This document shows, piece by piece, positions 29,815 to 42,155 of a stretch of DNA of 64,000 nt; positions within the stretch are counted from its first letter, which is position 1, and each line of letters opens with the position of its first letter. A program made the translations under genes and the position numbers. Source of the DNA: Sciurus carolinensis (Eukaryota > Chordata > Mammalia > Rodentia > Sciuridae); NCBI RefSeq assembly GCF_902686445.1, contig NC_062223.1, forward strand, positions 60,943,498-61,007,497, given 5' to 3'. The notes under the pieces are model-generated. The model saw nothing but the letters and a program-made list of their open reading frames with translations. It had not been told where the DNA came from and searched no databases.

Positions 29815-30010
29815 CATAATTTCAAATCGTGGCTCTGCCATTTATGTGGCACGTGATCTTGGACAAATCATTTGACCTTTGAGAGCCTTTTCTGTAAAAA
29901 GATGATAAAACTCACAGACACATCCTCATAGGACTGGTGTGAGAATTGGCAGAGTTAATGTGTAGCGAAGTCCTTTGGCAATTATATAGTGTTCAAGGGT
30001 GTATTCTTAA
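29815..30010 (+). mobile_element. MIR SINE, sense
   Basis: TCGTGGCTCTGCCATTTATG, then TGATCTTGGACAAATCATTT, AGCCTTTTCTGTAAAAAGAT and GTGTGAGAATTGGCAGAGTT follow the MIR order. Confidence 0.85.
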
Positions 30011-30839
30011 TAATGATGAATAAGTTTATGTAGAGCAAAATATCAATTATATCAATTCAGATATCACATTCACCATATTTTTTTTTCCTGAGATGACTAA
30101 AAGAACACCCAGGAAAACAAGCAGCAGACAATAGGAACTCTTCCATCACTCCTTGAAGCCCTGCCTACAATTTCTTCATTTTGCCTTGATGCCCCTCTCC
30201 ATATACATACATACACACATGACATCATCATTTGTCCTGACAAAAATATGAAGAAATATAATATTCATTATATTGCTGTTTATACCTAAATTACTATTGA
30301 AATAAGGATAGAACTTAGGAGATGTGGGAGAAGAAATATCTGCTGATGAGATTTATTAATTTGTTTGTTATTTCTTTGTTTGATGTCTTTGGCACCAGAG
30401 AAAAGCAATGTCTTATAAGTTTACCTTTCAACTAAGGGTAGCAAATTAATATTAGGTGTCATACTCCTTGAAAGTCATATAAGTAGGTTATGTATACCAA
30501 AGAATGTGGTGGTTTGGGTGGGATATTAACTTTGAAAAGGTGGAGAAATTAGAAAGAACTAAGGATGATTTGGGTAGATCTGGTGATATAGTACCTAGAT
30601 GTGTTGGAAGTATCCAAGTAAGAAGAGATTTGTTTAATATCAGGATGGAGATAAATTCAACAATTTTCAAATCAAATAAAATTTAGCACATTTTATTTAT
30701 TAAATTTCTGTTTATCTTTGGTTACTATACTAGTTCCACAGATAAAAGAAGAAAAACAAATTTCTTGTATTTGAAAGCACACAGTACATTAAATAGCAAC
30801 ATGGTGCACTAAGGGCTTAAAGATGTGTTCACCAATTAC

Positions 30840-31400
30840 CATTGGAGTACAGGGAGGAGGCATTTAATTTCAATTGCCAGAACAAGAGAGGTTTCCTCAA
30901 AGAAGTGACATTTGAGCTTAATCTGAATTTTGAAGCATAAATAGATATGTGAACCAAAATGGGAGGTTTCCAGGCAGAGAGAAGAATCAGAGCAAAGGTT
31001 CATAGGGATGCAGAACATTGCATGTTGGGGAACTACAAATAAATTAGTTTCTCAGTAAGACTGGAATGCAGTGTACAAGTGCACATGTGTCAAAATGAAA
31101 CTGGATTGGAGCTATTTTCAGGATCTTGAAGGATCTTATATGAAAAATTAAGAGAAATTAAGCAAGGAAAGGAGATGATGTATGCATTCCAGAATGATCA
31201 TTTTGACAACAGTGGAGGATAGTTCTGAGGAGGCTGAAAAGAATCTGAAAAGAGTTGAAGAGAACATTTAAGATTCTGCTAAAGTAATCCTAAGGGGAAG
31301 AACCAACAGGATCTGAGCTAAGGCAGTAGCAGAGGCTCTAGAGATAAGGCGATGGATTTGAGTGATGTTGAAGAAATAAAAAATCTATAGAACTAATGAT
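30840..31400 (+). mobile_element. long ancient mammalian repeat, internal part
   Basis: Same family as 21880-22740: GAGGTTTCCTCAAAGAAGTG, TTCCAGGCAGAGAGAAGAAT, GATCATTTTGACAACAGTGG and CTAAGGCAGTAGCAGAGGCT appear in the expected order. Confidence 0.55.
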
Positions 31401-31499
31401 GGACTGGATGAAGGAAGAAAGAAGAAATTTATTTTTTACATTCTTGCATTGGTTAACAAGAATTGACACTTCAGTTCAACAAGATAGGAATATAAATAT

Positions 31500-32230
31500 T
31501 TCTTTAATTCCACAATTTTTTTGGCACATACTATATGCTAGGCACTGTTTGAAGTACTGACAAATATAATAGTGAACAAAACTGACAGTTTGGGAAGATA
31601 GACACTGTAAACAAATACATAGGTAATATCAGAGTGATAAGTTCTATGGAGAAAAATGGGTTTAAGTCAAAGTATAGAGTGATGAGTATTACAAATTCAT
31701 GGAGGTTAATCAGAAAGTCCTCCTTAAACAAATGGTTTGAATAAATTGAAGGTACAAGACTTTTTAGAGTACAGAAGTATTCCCAGGAGGGAGAAAGAAC
31801 AGAATTGCAAAGTATGTGAAGCAAGAGTGTGCTTGGTATATTTTAGAGGAAGCAATGAGGCCAATAAATGGAACAGACAAAGCAAATGGAAAAGTGGTAC
31901 ATGGTGAGGTCAGAGAGCTACTGAGCAGACAGATCATTTAAATACAGAATGATGAGCAGTTTGGGAGAGTTTGGTGAAATGAAGGGTTCTAATTTTGACA
32001 TTCTGAATCATTCAGATAGGTCCTCCAGATGTTGGATAGTTAGGTTTGTAACTTGGGAATAGAGTCCAAGTTCTAAACATAGATTAGCTACTCACAGAAT
32101 AGATATTAATGAATTTATATAGAGATAGAGAGAATGAGAAGAAGGCAGAAAGCAGAATCTTTGGTAAGTCTAACATATCAAGAGTGGAGTGATAGAGGAA
32201 TAGGAATGAATGATGGAGAGTGAGGAGGAG
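31500..32230 (+). mobile_element. second copy of the long ancient repeat, starting from its 5' section
   Basis: It starts ACTATATGCTAGGCACTGTT and AGTGAACAAAACTGACAG, continues with AAGTTCTATGGAGAAAAATG, TATTCCCAGGAGGGAGAAAG and CATGGTGAGGTCAGAGAGCT, the same series as its neighbour. Its minus-strand open frames (for example 31531-31824) are composition artefacts. Confidence 0.55.
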
Positions 32231-32859
32231 AGACATTGACAAAGGGACCAAATCAACTGATTCATACATGTGCAGCTCTAGAAGATTCAGTAATGAGTTA
32301 TTTATTGAACATCTACTCTAAGCACAGCACTGTGAAAAAATCAGAAGAACAGGATGATAGGGCTCTTAGAAATCATCTGTTTAAACACAAGTGTTTTGTG
32401 TTTGAGGGAACTATGACCAGAGGGCAAAGTGACAGGCTGTAGACCATGCAATTTGATAGTTACAGCAACAGGACTCTTTCTGCTCCTCAGAAAAGCAAAA
32501 GGCATGTCGGTTATATGAATTATAAAGAACTTTCTGGGACTTTCTTCTTAAAAACTGGGAGAAGAGGAGACTAATATGAAAGTGAATATTGAAGCAAAAA
32601 AGTAAAAATGAGTTGATGTATAGAGTATATAAAAAGATATCCTTTTCTATGATTGGAAGAGCTTTTGTTAGGGAATAAGGGAGATAAATTTGGAAAGTCT
32701 GGTCAGAATCAAGATTATGCATTGATAGAGTGGGAAAGCATAGGGAATTATTGTGGAACTTGTTTTTCTTTACTAAAAGCATGCCATGGAATAGGAAGAT
32801 AGATGAACTATACTGCCACTAAGTTTATGTTAATATGATAGATAATGTTCATTTAATGG

Positions 32860-33265
32860 TGACTGTATTAGCTACTGTAATAAATGTCTTATATGTATGA
32901 TATTATTTAATTGACGTAGCAATTCTCTGTTTACTGTTGAAGAAACAGGCTAAAGAGAGGTCAGGTAACTTATGCAAAGTATCACAGTATGTAACCTAGT
33001 CAGAATTCTAACCTAATTAACAAGAGCAAACACGTATAGTGTTTCACTGTAAGTTGGACACTCTTTTGAGGTTCTAGATATATTAAATCATTGAATCCTT
33101 AAAGGAAACCTATGGGGTAAGAAATATTATTCCCATTTATAAATGAGAAAATTGAGGTTCTATAATTTGTCCAAGAGTTTACAGTTAATTAGTTGCAGAG
33201 CTGGGATTCAAACTTAGTATGGCTCTAGAATCTGTGCTCTTAACTACTGCACTCAACTACCCCTC
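32860..33265 (-). mobile_element. two MIR copies in tandem, antisense
   Basis: The first (about 32860-33020) has TGTTGAAGAAACAGGCTAAA, GAGAGGTCAGGTAACTTATG and ATCACAGTATGTAACC. The second (about 33040-33265) has TTATTCCCATTTATAAATGA, GAAAATTGAGGTTC, GTTGCAGAGCTGGGATTCAA and TGTGCTCTTAACTACTGCAC. Both run as the reverse complement of MIR. Confidence 0.8.
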
Positions 33266-34838
33266 TGTCTATGTGAATCAACAGCCCTGACTCCTAACCA
33301 CTATGTTGTCTTTATCTCTAAGAGCAGATGTTTTGATTGAGAGATTCATAGATTCATTTGGAAATTTGAACATAGAAATGTGGTAGCCTATGAAAATGTT
33401 AAAGAAAAAAAACAAAGTCATCTTTTTCTGACAATCAGCCTTATCCACACTTCTCAGTTTAGTGAAGAGGGTAATTCAAGGACCACCTACTGGAAAGAAG
33501 GAACAATATTCTCAATATGGGAAATTTACCAGGTTCACAACTTGTAAATGAGGAATGCATGAATAAGAACTAAAATATGTGCAGCCCATACTGCCCCACT
33601 ACAAATATTTGAACAATCCCTGAAAGACTGGTTGCTCAGGAAATACCTGGTTACAAACTCAAGGTGCAAACTTATCAAGGTAGATAGATGTCTGTGTACT
33701 AGTCTATGGCTGTTTGTAAAGATTTGAGGAAATGAAGATGGAAAATTTTGGTGTGTGTATCACTAGGATTCTCTTATTTTGTCTTTTTGTAAAGCTACTT
33801 TGCATGTTTTTCACAGGCAAATATAAGTGGCTTTAAAAAATAATTAGACTGTGGTTGAGTGGTTCAGAAGACTATTGTACTTAATTCAGAGTTAGGTGAT
33901 TAGAAAAGGTCTGGTTAAGGTATGTGGGACAGTCACTTAAAGGACACAATAGAAACACTAGAGAACAGAAAGAAGCATCAACAGCTCTTTTCTGTATGTT
34001 CCATACAATATAAAGTAAGATTTTTTGACAGGGAGGGATTGGTAAAAAAGAATACTGCACAGTTTTATGTTGTATAAAAGGGGAATTGCAAGAGAGGCTT
34101 TTTGTAATGTATTCCAGTAAATTATTTGGGGGATCTCAAATCTGTTGTAATGATTGTTGGCTAATGTTTCCTCCTCTTATTTTTTCCTTTACACTATTCA
34201 TTGGTGCTTCTTACTTTAATTTTTCTTCATATATCTGGAAAATACACTTAGGATCCTGATTACAGTATAGTTCTTTGATGATATTAAATTACACAATGTA
34301 TACTTGCTGTTGGTTTCAGGCTATCTCTTCTGTGACTTTTATTTGTCCAATATAAAGATAAAGAAAACAGATAATAGAACTGATCAGGTAGTGTTCAGCT
34401 GCTACAAGGAAAATGAGAATGTGATCTGAGCTAGGAGGAATACATTACAATCTTACTTCACTATAGTATTCCTCTTTTATTATTAGACAGTATTACCAAA
34501 ACCACGGGTATTTTGCCAGACTTTATTTTCAGAAAAGTGGAACTTAGAATGATGCCTCATTTAGGATTAATTTGTTGTGACACTGTGCAGAGTAAAGAAA
34601 TTGAACTTTATTATGTTTCAATTTGGGATTTTGCATTTCTGGCTTTTAAAATTATTTAGATTTTTTTTTTTCTTGTCTGGTATGTAAGCTGAAAAAACCT
34701 GACTTTGGGGTCTTATATCAGTCTTACTGGCCTCTTTAGTTCTATGGGCATTTTGGCAGAAGTGTCAACTGAGAGATGCAAGCATATTTTGGATAAGGAG
34801 ACCAGAGATCAATAACCATTATAATAGCCAATCATACT

Positions 34839-35040
34839 TTTTTTTCTTTTAAAGTACTAGGGTACTAGGGATTGAAACCAAAGGCGTTCTACCACCAAGT
34901 TATATCCTCGGTCCTTTTTATTTTTTATTTTGAGACAGGTTCTTGCAAAATTGTTGAAACTGGCCTCAAACTTGCAATTCTCCTGCCTCAGACTCCTGAG
35001 TCGCTGGGATTACATATGTGCACCACTGCATCTGGCTCAG
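34839..35040 (-). mobile_element. composite ID+B1 SINE, antisense
   Basis: After a T-rich head comes a decayed ID-like half (CTAGGGATTGAAACC, GTTATATCCTCGGTCC), then a B1/7SL-derived half (TTTGAGACAGGTTCTTGC, CTGGCCTCAAACTTGCAATT, CTGCCTCAGACTCCTGAGTC, GCTGGGATTACATATGTGCA). This two-part structure is typical of squirrel- and dormouse-related rodents. TCATACT at 34832-34838 and 35041-35047 is a likely target-site duplication. Confidence 0.85.
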
Positions 35041-37140
35041 TCATACTCTTGAGACAAATAGGTTGAGTTCTAATGAGCCTAGTGGATTTCAATCTCAGTT
35101 GTATTAAGTTGCTCATATTGTGCTAAGTGGGGAGTGGAATGGGTTCTCATGCTATTTTCTTTGGGGTAACTGGATGAGATATTTCATTTATTTGTCTAAC
35201 TGGTCCTATCAGAGAGAGCTGACCCTATTTTTGATAAGATAAGAAAAACTTACTCTGAATATTCTTGTGTAGTACTGCTTAGGATAATATATTGCCAAAC
35301 AAATTAAGAGAAATATCAGTTCTTAAAAATTTTTCCTTTTCCAAGTCTATGACTTTTTCCCTTAAAAAAGTGATGTTAATAAACTATCAGCCCTAAAATC
35401 TTTTGGGTTGTGTGTGTGTATGTGTGTAAATTTAAAAAATGACACTAGGAAGCTGAAGGAAATGTAAAAACTGATAATTCAGCCACTATTGCATAATAGA
35501 ATCAAGTGTGTATCAAGAACATATTAGCACATTAATTCAGATTGGTAGTCTATATTAATGAGGAAGGGTATTCTCTAACATTAAATACAAATGTATTCCA
35601 AAGAAAACTGTAAGTAGCATTTTGTTTTGTTTTGTTTTTTTTCTGAAACGTATTGACAGTCCACTGTCAAATTCCACTGGTCTGTGTGGAGTTACCTTTT
35701 CATTTGTTTGTAAAATAGGCATCTGTATTTTAGTGATCTCTAGCCAGCTTTGGATTCTCCAGATACTGAACAGACTGTCTGTGGGTGAGGTCGAACATGC
35801 TGGTGACTTTTGACCATTGAAAATGAAGGAAAACATTTGTGGTAAGAAACAACAGCACATGCTCGACCTCCAAAGCATACACATCTATAAATGGATAAAA
35901 GTGACTATTTAAGGTTGCTTCAGAAAAGAGCCACTGTGTCTACAAAGAAAGAAACCCTAATTCAGTGTTTGAAAAAGCAAACTATGTGTGGGTTAAAGAA
36001 CATGTTTTTGTCAAAAACATCTGTGGTATTCCCTATGATGTATTTGATCCTGGTGGTATATCAACAAAGTTGAATATTAGAGACCAAATCGACTTTTGAC
36101 AACTTATTATGTGATAAATAATATTAATTCAGGCCAAAGGATTTTAGGGCTACTTTTAAACTGGTGTTATTTTGGCTAATTGCCAGAAACAGAAAATAAA
36201 ATTCTTACACCAAATTAAATTGCCTTTAATTTGTTATCTAGCAGTTGCGTTGGTCATGTATATGTTCTTTGTACCCTCATTTTTATTTCTGCCTTAGCAC
36301 TGTTTTCTAGAGGTGGTCTCTTTATTGTCATAAGAGCATTGCCACCAGGCCTAATTTTATAGAATTTAATTTTTTAACTTGTATTTTTTACATAATTATA
36401 TGATAGTCATGATTTCATAGACCATATTGTTTATATTTTTGAAGATATACAAGATTCCATACCTGATTTTATGTTTTTCCTTCCAAACACTGAAATAATA
36501 AATTATGGGGTGAAATCTTCCCAAATAAAATGTAAAATTCACAAGCACAAGTAATTAAACATGAAATTTTATCTCTGAATAAATTGGTTTGACAAGATTA
36601 ACTGAAAGCAACAGTAAAATGCTCTACAGGGATTTTGTCAAAAGAAGCTAAGTTATGTTGGAAAGAGTGAGTGGTTATGAATTATTAGGTGATGAATTTT
36701 AAAAGTAGTGTCCAAATGTAAATAATGAAACCATTCAAAGTATTACTCAGCAGCTGCAAGAGTGATAGGAAAGCTGACATGACAAATTTAGTCATTTCTT
36801 TATCACTTTCATGAGTTACTATTGTCAGCTCCAAGAGGCAAATTTTCATCAAGATTTACACCCATAAGGCTAATAGTTGAAACCTAGAACTTTTCAAAAT
36901 CATTTGCTTGCTAAACATCTTTTAGATCACCTTGGATGTTTCTGTGACCAATGTCATTAAAAGATGTGAAAAATATATTGCATATGCCATCAAAGAAAAT
37001 TTTCCATTCCCCATTTATGTGTTATAAAAGATGTATTATTTACTATAAAATCCAAAAGTATTAATTAGCTGCCTTTGGTTTAAATAAAATTGATTGTTAA
37101 GGCAGAAAATAGAGGATAATATGAGTCCTATTCTGCTATA

Positions 37141-37400
37141 GCCTCCCAATAAAAGAAGCAGTGACCCAACTCATTAGCCCTTTGATTTAATATATTGACA
37201 CTTGGGTACGAATAATTCCGTTTAGTGGCTTTTGCTTCCCAGGGATCAATTTAATTAGTTATAAAATGTGACTTCTTGTCAGGAGCTAGAAGAAATGCTG
37301 ACGTTAAATAAAGTCATACGCAATTTAAACAATAAAGCTATCGATGCCTGGTTAAAAGTTAATGATGCAAAAAAAATGGCTTAATAGAGACAACCTCAGC
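37141..37400. promoter_or_regulatory. candidate enhancer / conserved non-coding element
   Basis: A repeat-free block that keeps CpGs at about 37209, 37219, 37302, 37319 and 37342, unusual for this AT-rich intron. It contains a TCF/LEF-like CCTTTGAT (37179-37186), a SOX-like AACAAT (37328-37333) beside ATCGAT, and CAATTTAATTAG-type homeobox strings. I infer a constrained regulatory element; tissue and target are unknown. Confidence 0.35.
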
Positions 37401-37686
37401 AGTGAAAGTGATACTAGGAAAATTAAGCTAAGTGGATGAATGAGGAATGGTGATGTTGTTGAATTGTTAAAACAAATTCATGACTAGTCTGATGGCTGGC
37501 TAGGTTGTAAGTACATTATCTTTCAGCCTGAGAGACAGAATTAGTTCTAGACTCCTTGCTCAGTGTGAGTTTTGTATGTTTTTAGGTTTTAGGATCCAGC
37601 GGATAGAGGAAATCTTGTTTAGGCTGCATGGATCAGAAAACTTCCTGAAATCAACTTTCCATTTGAGAGAAGGCTGTATAGAAAGG

Positions 37687-37971
37687 TTATTCATGTTCAT
37701 CCCACAGTGGCTTTTCTGAGGTAGTCATCTTCTTTGAGTTCTGCTGGCCAGCCCCTACCATCTCTGCAAAATACCACTGAGGTAGCATTGTTGGTGCAAA
37801 GCTGTTCCTACTTATGTGGAAAATATTTGAGATGAATTCTGGATCTGGACTTTGGCCTACTATATTTGATATCCTCCTTCTGACTATGTGGTTACTATAT
37901 AAAAGTAGTTCTTCCCCACTTGGAGACATGTAACCTTCACCTGTGCAATTGATGTGAATTTTTAAAGACAT
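37687..37971 (-). other. unidentified minus-strand open frame, 94 codons
   Basis: The frame opens MSLKIHINCTGEGYMSPSGE and contains LPQWYFAEMVGAGQQNSKKM near its end. Its amino-acid composition is more protein-like than that of the other chance frames in the window, and it sits in non-repetitive sequence. There are no splice borders, promoter or matching upstream frame that I can see. It may be a remnant of a retrocopy or simply chance. Confidence 0.15.
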
Positions 37972-39041
37972 TGCTAAAATTATTATTTTTTATACCTCTA
38001 ACTGCTTTCATTTTACTAACTTTGATGCTAACTGTAGTGATGTTTATCTCAGTGGCTCTATTCTCAAAATACTTATGTTAAAAAGTGAATTGACCTAGAA
38101 TTGAGCTACTAGATTATAATGCTTTTAGTGTATGATTTGCTTATACAGATCATGCATATAATGTATGATTTCATATATTATACATATAATGCTTATAATG
38201 TTTGATTTCATCATACAGTTACACTCAACTGGTTAATCCCATCAAATCATTGCTTTGGGAGTAGTATAGTCAAAACAACCAGTTGGTTGACTAAATATAC
38301 CCTGGTTTTTGCTGGTATGTATACATGTACCCACAATTGCCTCTCTCTTGGCCTTGGCTGCTGCTGGGTCATTAACACCAGTTAACTAAATAAAAGATAA
38401 CCACATTTTATTGTCAGGCAAAATTTCTCTCTCACTTCTCCAGCTGTTGCCTTTCTAAGTCATTTGCTCATTAGCTAAGGATGAGACACATGTTTAAACT
38501 TGATGAGTTTTTAAATACTTATTCAAGTCAAAGGAGTTGACATGTGTTCTATAGCTAAGTTTTTAAAAGCAACCAAAGAAGTGTTTTTTCTTTTTCTAGC
38601 TTATTGACAGGTTCTAACGTCAGTGGTTGCTGGGTGGGAATATAAGAGCAATGGACTCTGGAAAGGAAGATGAAATGGGAATTTATGGCCTTTATCTATC
38701 AAACTCTTATTTCCCCGCTTTGTAATGGAACACATATTCACCAAACCTTTTCTTCCTGGAATGTACAGAAAGGGCTTAAGATTGAAGATCCTGGGCTAAA
38801 GCTTACTATTTTGGAAATCTGTTTATTGGAGATTTCTTTCTGCTGGTTCAGCTGCCAAGGAAATTGCTGTAACGTCTACAGCAGACCATCAAAATACAGT
38901 GTATCTATGTAGGAAAATCAGTGAATAACTTACCTTGTCTGTTAACATAAAATACTGTGGTTGCAAATTGCAATAAAGCATAAAAACCTTGAACTTCCCA
39001 TGAAATATGTGTATTAAAATGTGTTGGGCTGAAATTATTTG

Positions 39042-39103
39042 AACTTTCATTTGTCAGTTAGTCCATTTGTGTAACTTTCATTTGTCAGTTAGTCCATTTG
39101 TGT
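39042..39103. repeat. perfect 31-bp tandem duplication, two copies
   Basis: The unit starts AACTTTCATTTGTCAGTTAG and ends TCCATTTGTGT. Copies at 39042-39072 and 39073-39103 are identical, implying a recent local duplication. Confidence 0.97.
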
Positions 39104-39779
39104 AATATATGTGCACAAAATGACAGGAAGGACACATGATAGTTAACTTTGAGAAGGGGGCATTCTTGAGAAGAAATTGACAAACTTTGCCCAACAAAGT
39201 GACTTATAGAAGCTTCCTTAGGGCAGAAGCAGCAATTTGGAAGTACAGGAGCATGTTTACATAGTATTTGGTAGAAACTTAAACAGTAGCACACATGTAA
39301 AAGAACAGAAAGGAAAACTGCTGAAGATAAACTCTGTGCCAGAGACAAGTTTTTCACTGGAGTAAAGATTATCTTTTGATTCTTTTTCTTCTTAATGTCG
39401 GGGGAAGGGCAATTAACTGAGGACAAGAGGGAAATTGTGGGGGACTGATGTTAGACAAACTATTTTGCCTTTGTGTTGACATTATATTGGCTACAGCCTA
39501 CACAGAGGGGATGCCTGAAAAAAAGTAAGGAGAGAGGCATTAATATTTTTTAGTGTGCGTGGGTGCGCCAGCAGCAGAGGGGCCCGTGTTTTCTTAGGGC
39601 TCAGATGGCAAAGCTAAGCATTCAGCCTACGGCAGGAAAAAAGTGCCTTTTTTGTTTTCTGACTGCAGAGTCCAGGCATTCCCAGGGGAACACAATGAAT
39701 GGCCCATTTTGTCCAACACAGTTTCATAGACATAGATTTCTTGTTTTTTCATAATTATTCTTGCCCGTCATTGGGTGTG

Positions 39780-39960
39780 CACATGACATTTGAGCGTGTT
39801 TTAAAGTCTTAACACACTCATGTGCCTGCAATAAAGTTACTCATAACAATCCCGGCTTTCTCCAGACAACAGAGCAGGGTCTGTTGTTTTCACAAGTCAC
39901 AGCAGCTGGGAGGCAATTGTGAAGACAACAGCTTAATCTAGCTGGAAAATACAGGAAGAA
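39780..39960. promoter_or_regulatory. candidate element with clustered SOX-type sites
   Basis: Between 39845 and 39931 lie AACAAT (39845-39850), an inverted pair ACAACAG (39866-39872) and CTGTTGT (39881-39887) separated by 8 nt, AATTGT (39915-39920) and ACAACAG again (39925-39931), with an E-box-like CAGCTG at 39903-39908. SoxD proteins bind as dimers to paired sites, so the arrangement is suggestive of Sox input, possibly autoregulatory. This is inference from motifs. Confidence 0.35.
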
Positions 39961-41010
39961 GAGAGTATACACGAAATTTCCTCCCATATTATTCAAACAA
40001 TGAAGAATGAAAAAATGGCTATGGGTGGTCTAACTCAATAACTGATTGGCAGAACATACTTGAAATTTCTTTAGAATGTTGTCTTTAAATGTTAAGAATC
40101 TACAAGGTTACATTCACTATATTTGCTAATCAGCTAAACGGCAGGCTCAGGCAGTGGTACACAACATTTCAATGGCTATAGAAGGTATTACAGATCATTT
40201 GCTTTTTGTAATTTGTTAAGTAGCAGTTGGTGTTTGTATAAAAAGATGCTATGACCAAGTAGTTGTGAGGCAATGGTTAATCTCCTTTGAAAGGTGTGTG
40301 AAAGACTAAGAGGTTCATGGTAATTCACATCTACATGCCAGGTTGCATTTCTAGTTTGCAGTCATTAGCAAGTTTTAAATTTCACACTGAATAACAGAAT
40401 TTAGGGGAGAGTAGAGTAACTGAAAGATTTAAATCTGACCTGGAACATCATAGTGATAAACTGGCTGTGCTCTTCAGGGTGCTGAAGTGAACCAAGTTAT
40501 TTTAACTTTATCCACTTGGATGAGAGAAGATAAGAAATGTGAGTACAATATAAAGAAGGAAACTTTTTAGTGTTCATCTCAGTTTGCTTTCGGGGGTGGG
40601 GAGAAGGGATTAAACAGGACTTGAGGAAGGAAATGACTTAAAAGGCAAGATTGGCAGTACTGGGCTGAATTATTTCAAACTCTACTACCCTCTTCCCTTT
40701 AAGGAAACATTTTATGAAAGAACTTGTGGACTCTTAAAAGATATCCAGGCAGCCTGGGAGTGTTTAGTCTCTAAGACATAACTTCACTAATATTTTACTG
40801 GGAAAAAGGAAGCAGTTAGGGCAAAATAGTCTCATCACCTTTCCATGTACTCACAACACCTGAATTACCTCGTCTCATTTCACTGCCATTCTTAGTATGG
40901 AAATACTACCTTCTCATCAAAGAATTTTAAAATACAAGTCTAATTGAGAAATCCAATTCTGCCTGGGACCCATATGATGATCTCTACTGTCTCATCTCTT
41001 ACACACTAAG

Positions 41011-41217
41011 TATGAGGAGGCATTTTTTTTTTTAATCGTAAACAAATGGGGTACAACTTGTTTCTCTGTTTGTACGTGAAGTAGAGGCGTACCATTTGTG
41101 TAATCATACATTTACATAGGGTAATGGTGTTTGATTCATTCTGTTATCTTCCCCCCAACCCCTCCCACCCCTCTTTCCCCTCTATACAGTCCCTCCTTCC
41201 TATGAGGAGGCATTTTT
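41011..41217 (-). mobile_element. 5'-truncated L1 3' end with 17-bp target-site duplication, antisense
   Basis: TATGAGGAGGCATTTTT occurs at 41011-41027 and 41201-41217. Between them a T-run, AACAAATGGGGTACAACTTG, TTTCTCTGTTTGTACGTGAA, ACATTTACATAGGGTAATGG and a C-rich tail give the sciurid-type L1 3' UTR of about 170 bp. The perfect duplication marks a young insertion. Confidence 0.88.
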
Positions 41218-41459
41218 AAATCTATTTATTGAGCACCTATTCACCTTTCTTAAATTTCTTTTCTAAGAATATTTTGTTATCTTATTTCTACTTTACTTAA
41301 TAGTAAAATATGGCAGAACATAGCACTGAAGGCTCAATATCCAAGTTCTTGGGTCTCAAGAGTTAGAGCAAAAGTTAATCCTACAGTTGCCCATACTGTA
41401 TTTCACCTTAGTTGTCCTCAATGCCCACATAGAATTAATCATGTGCATACCTTTATTTT

Positions 41460-41705
41460 AGTGCTTACTATGTAAGTTAAACAGTTTAATAATAGTTATC
41501 ATTTATGGATTTATCTGCCAAGCACTAACCTATTTTTTATGTCAATTTTCTTTCATTTTCATAAATATACAACAATGTAGATTTTATTGTTACCATTTAA
41601 CAGATGAGAAAAATAAGGTAATCATCTAGTTAGCTATAGCTATGTATCAAACTTAGATCTCTGTGGCTTTGAAACCTGTGATCTTTCTTCTCTACCATGC
41701 TACCT
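41460..41705 (-). mobile_element. MIR SINE, antisense
   Basis: TGCTTACTATGTAAGTTAAA, TATTGTTACCATTTAACAGA, TGAGAAAAATAAGG and a TCTACCATGCTACC end correspond to reversed MIR. Confidence 0.75.
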
Positions 41706-42045
41706 CCTAGTTAATGAAAGGGAGGAAATAAATAGCAGTGCCTAATTAATATGAAATGGGGACATAAATCAAAAGATATTAGGGCTCTTCCTATCTTTTT
41801 TCCTCTTTTCCTTTCTAATTCAGTTGAAAAGCCATTAGGCAGGCTCAATTGAGAAAGGTAGCTGAGTTGGGTGGCAGCCAACTTGGGTGGGCCCTGCAAG
41901 AAGAGTGGCTTATCATGATTTCTCACTCAGTAAGAATTGGCGCCTATGAGATAAAGGCTGTTGAATGAGGAAGTGTGAGGAAGTGGCTCAGTAGGATCAG
42001 AAAATGGATTGGTAACATATAGGAGGTAGGGACTTAGAGTATATC

Positions 42046-42155
42046 TGTGTATGCATATGTATGTATATGTATGTATCCATCCATATATGCACATCTACAC
42101 ACATATGTATATGTGTATATGTCTATATATGTATATATACATTCAGATTATCTAC

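Noticed and set aside
32411..32782. 123-codon minus-strand open frame
   Set aside because: Composition is F/S/L/Y-rich, with no protein-like motif and no splice borders, next to repeat DNA.
38341..38370. GCTGCTGCTGG string considered as part of the alanine-rich next SOX6 exon
   Set aside because: Neighbouring codons do not give VQGHMPPL or the DQRTLAAAA segment, and no acceptor or donor fits.
39085..39426. 113-codon minus-strand open frame
   Set aside because: Starts in the 31-bp tandem duplication, no recognisable domain, no splice context; likely chance.
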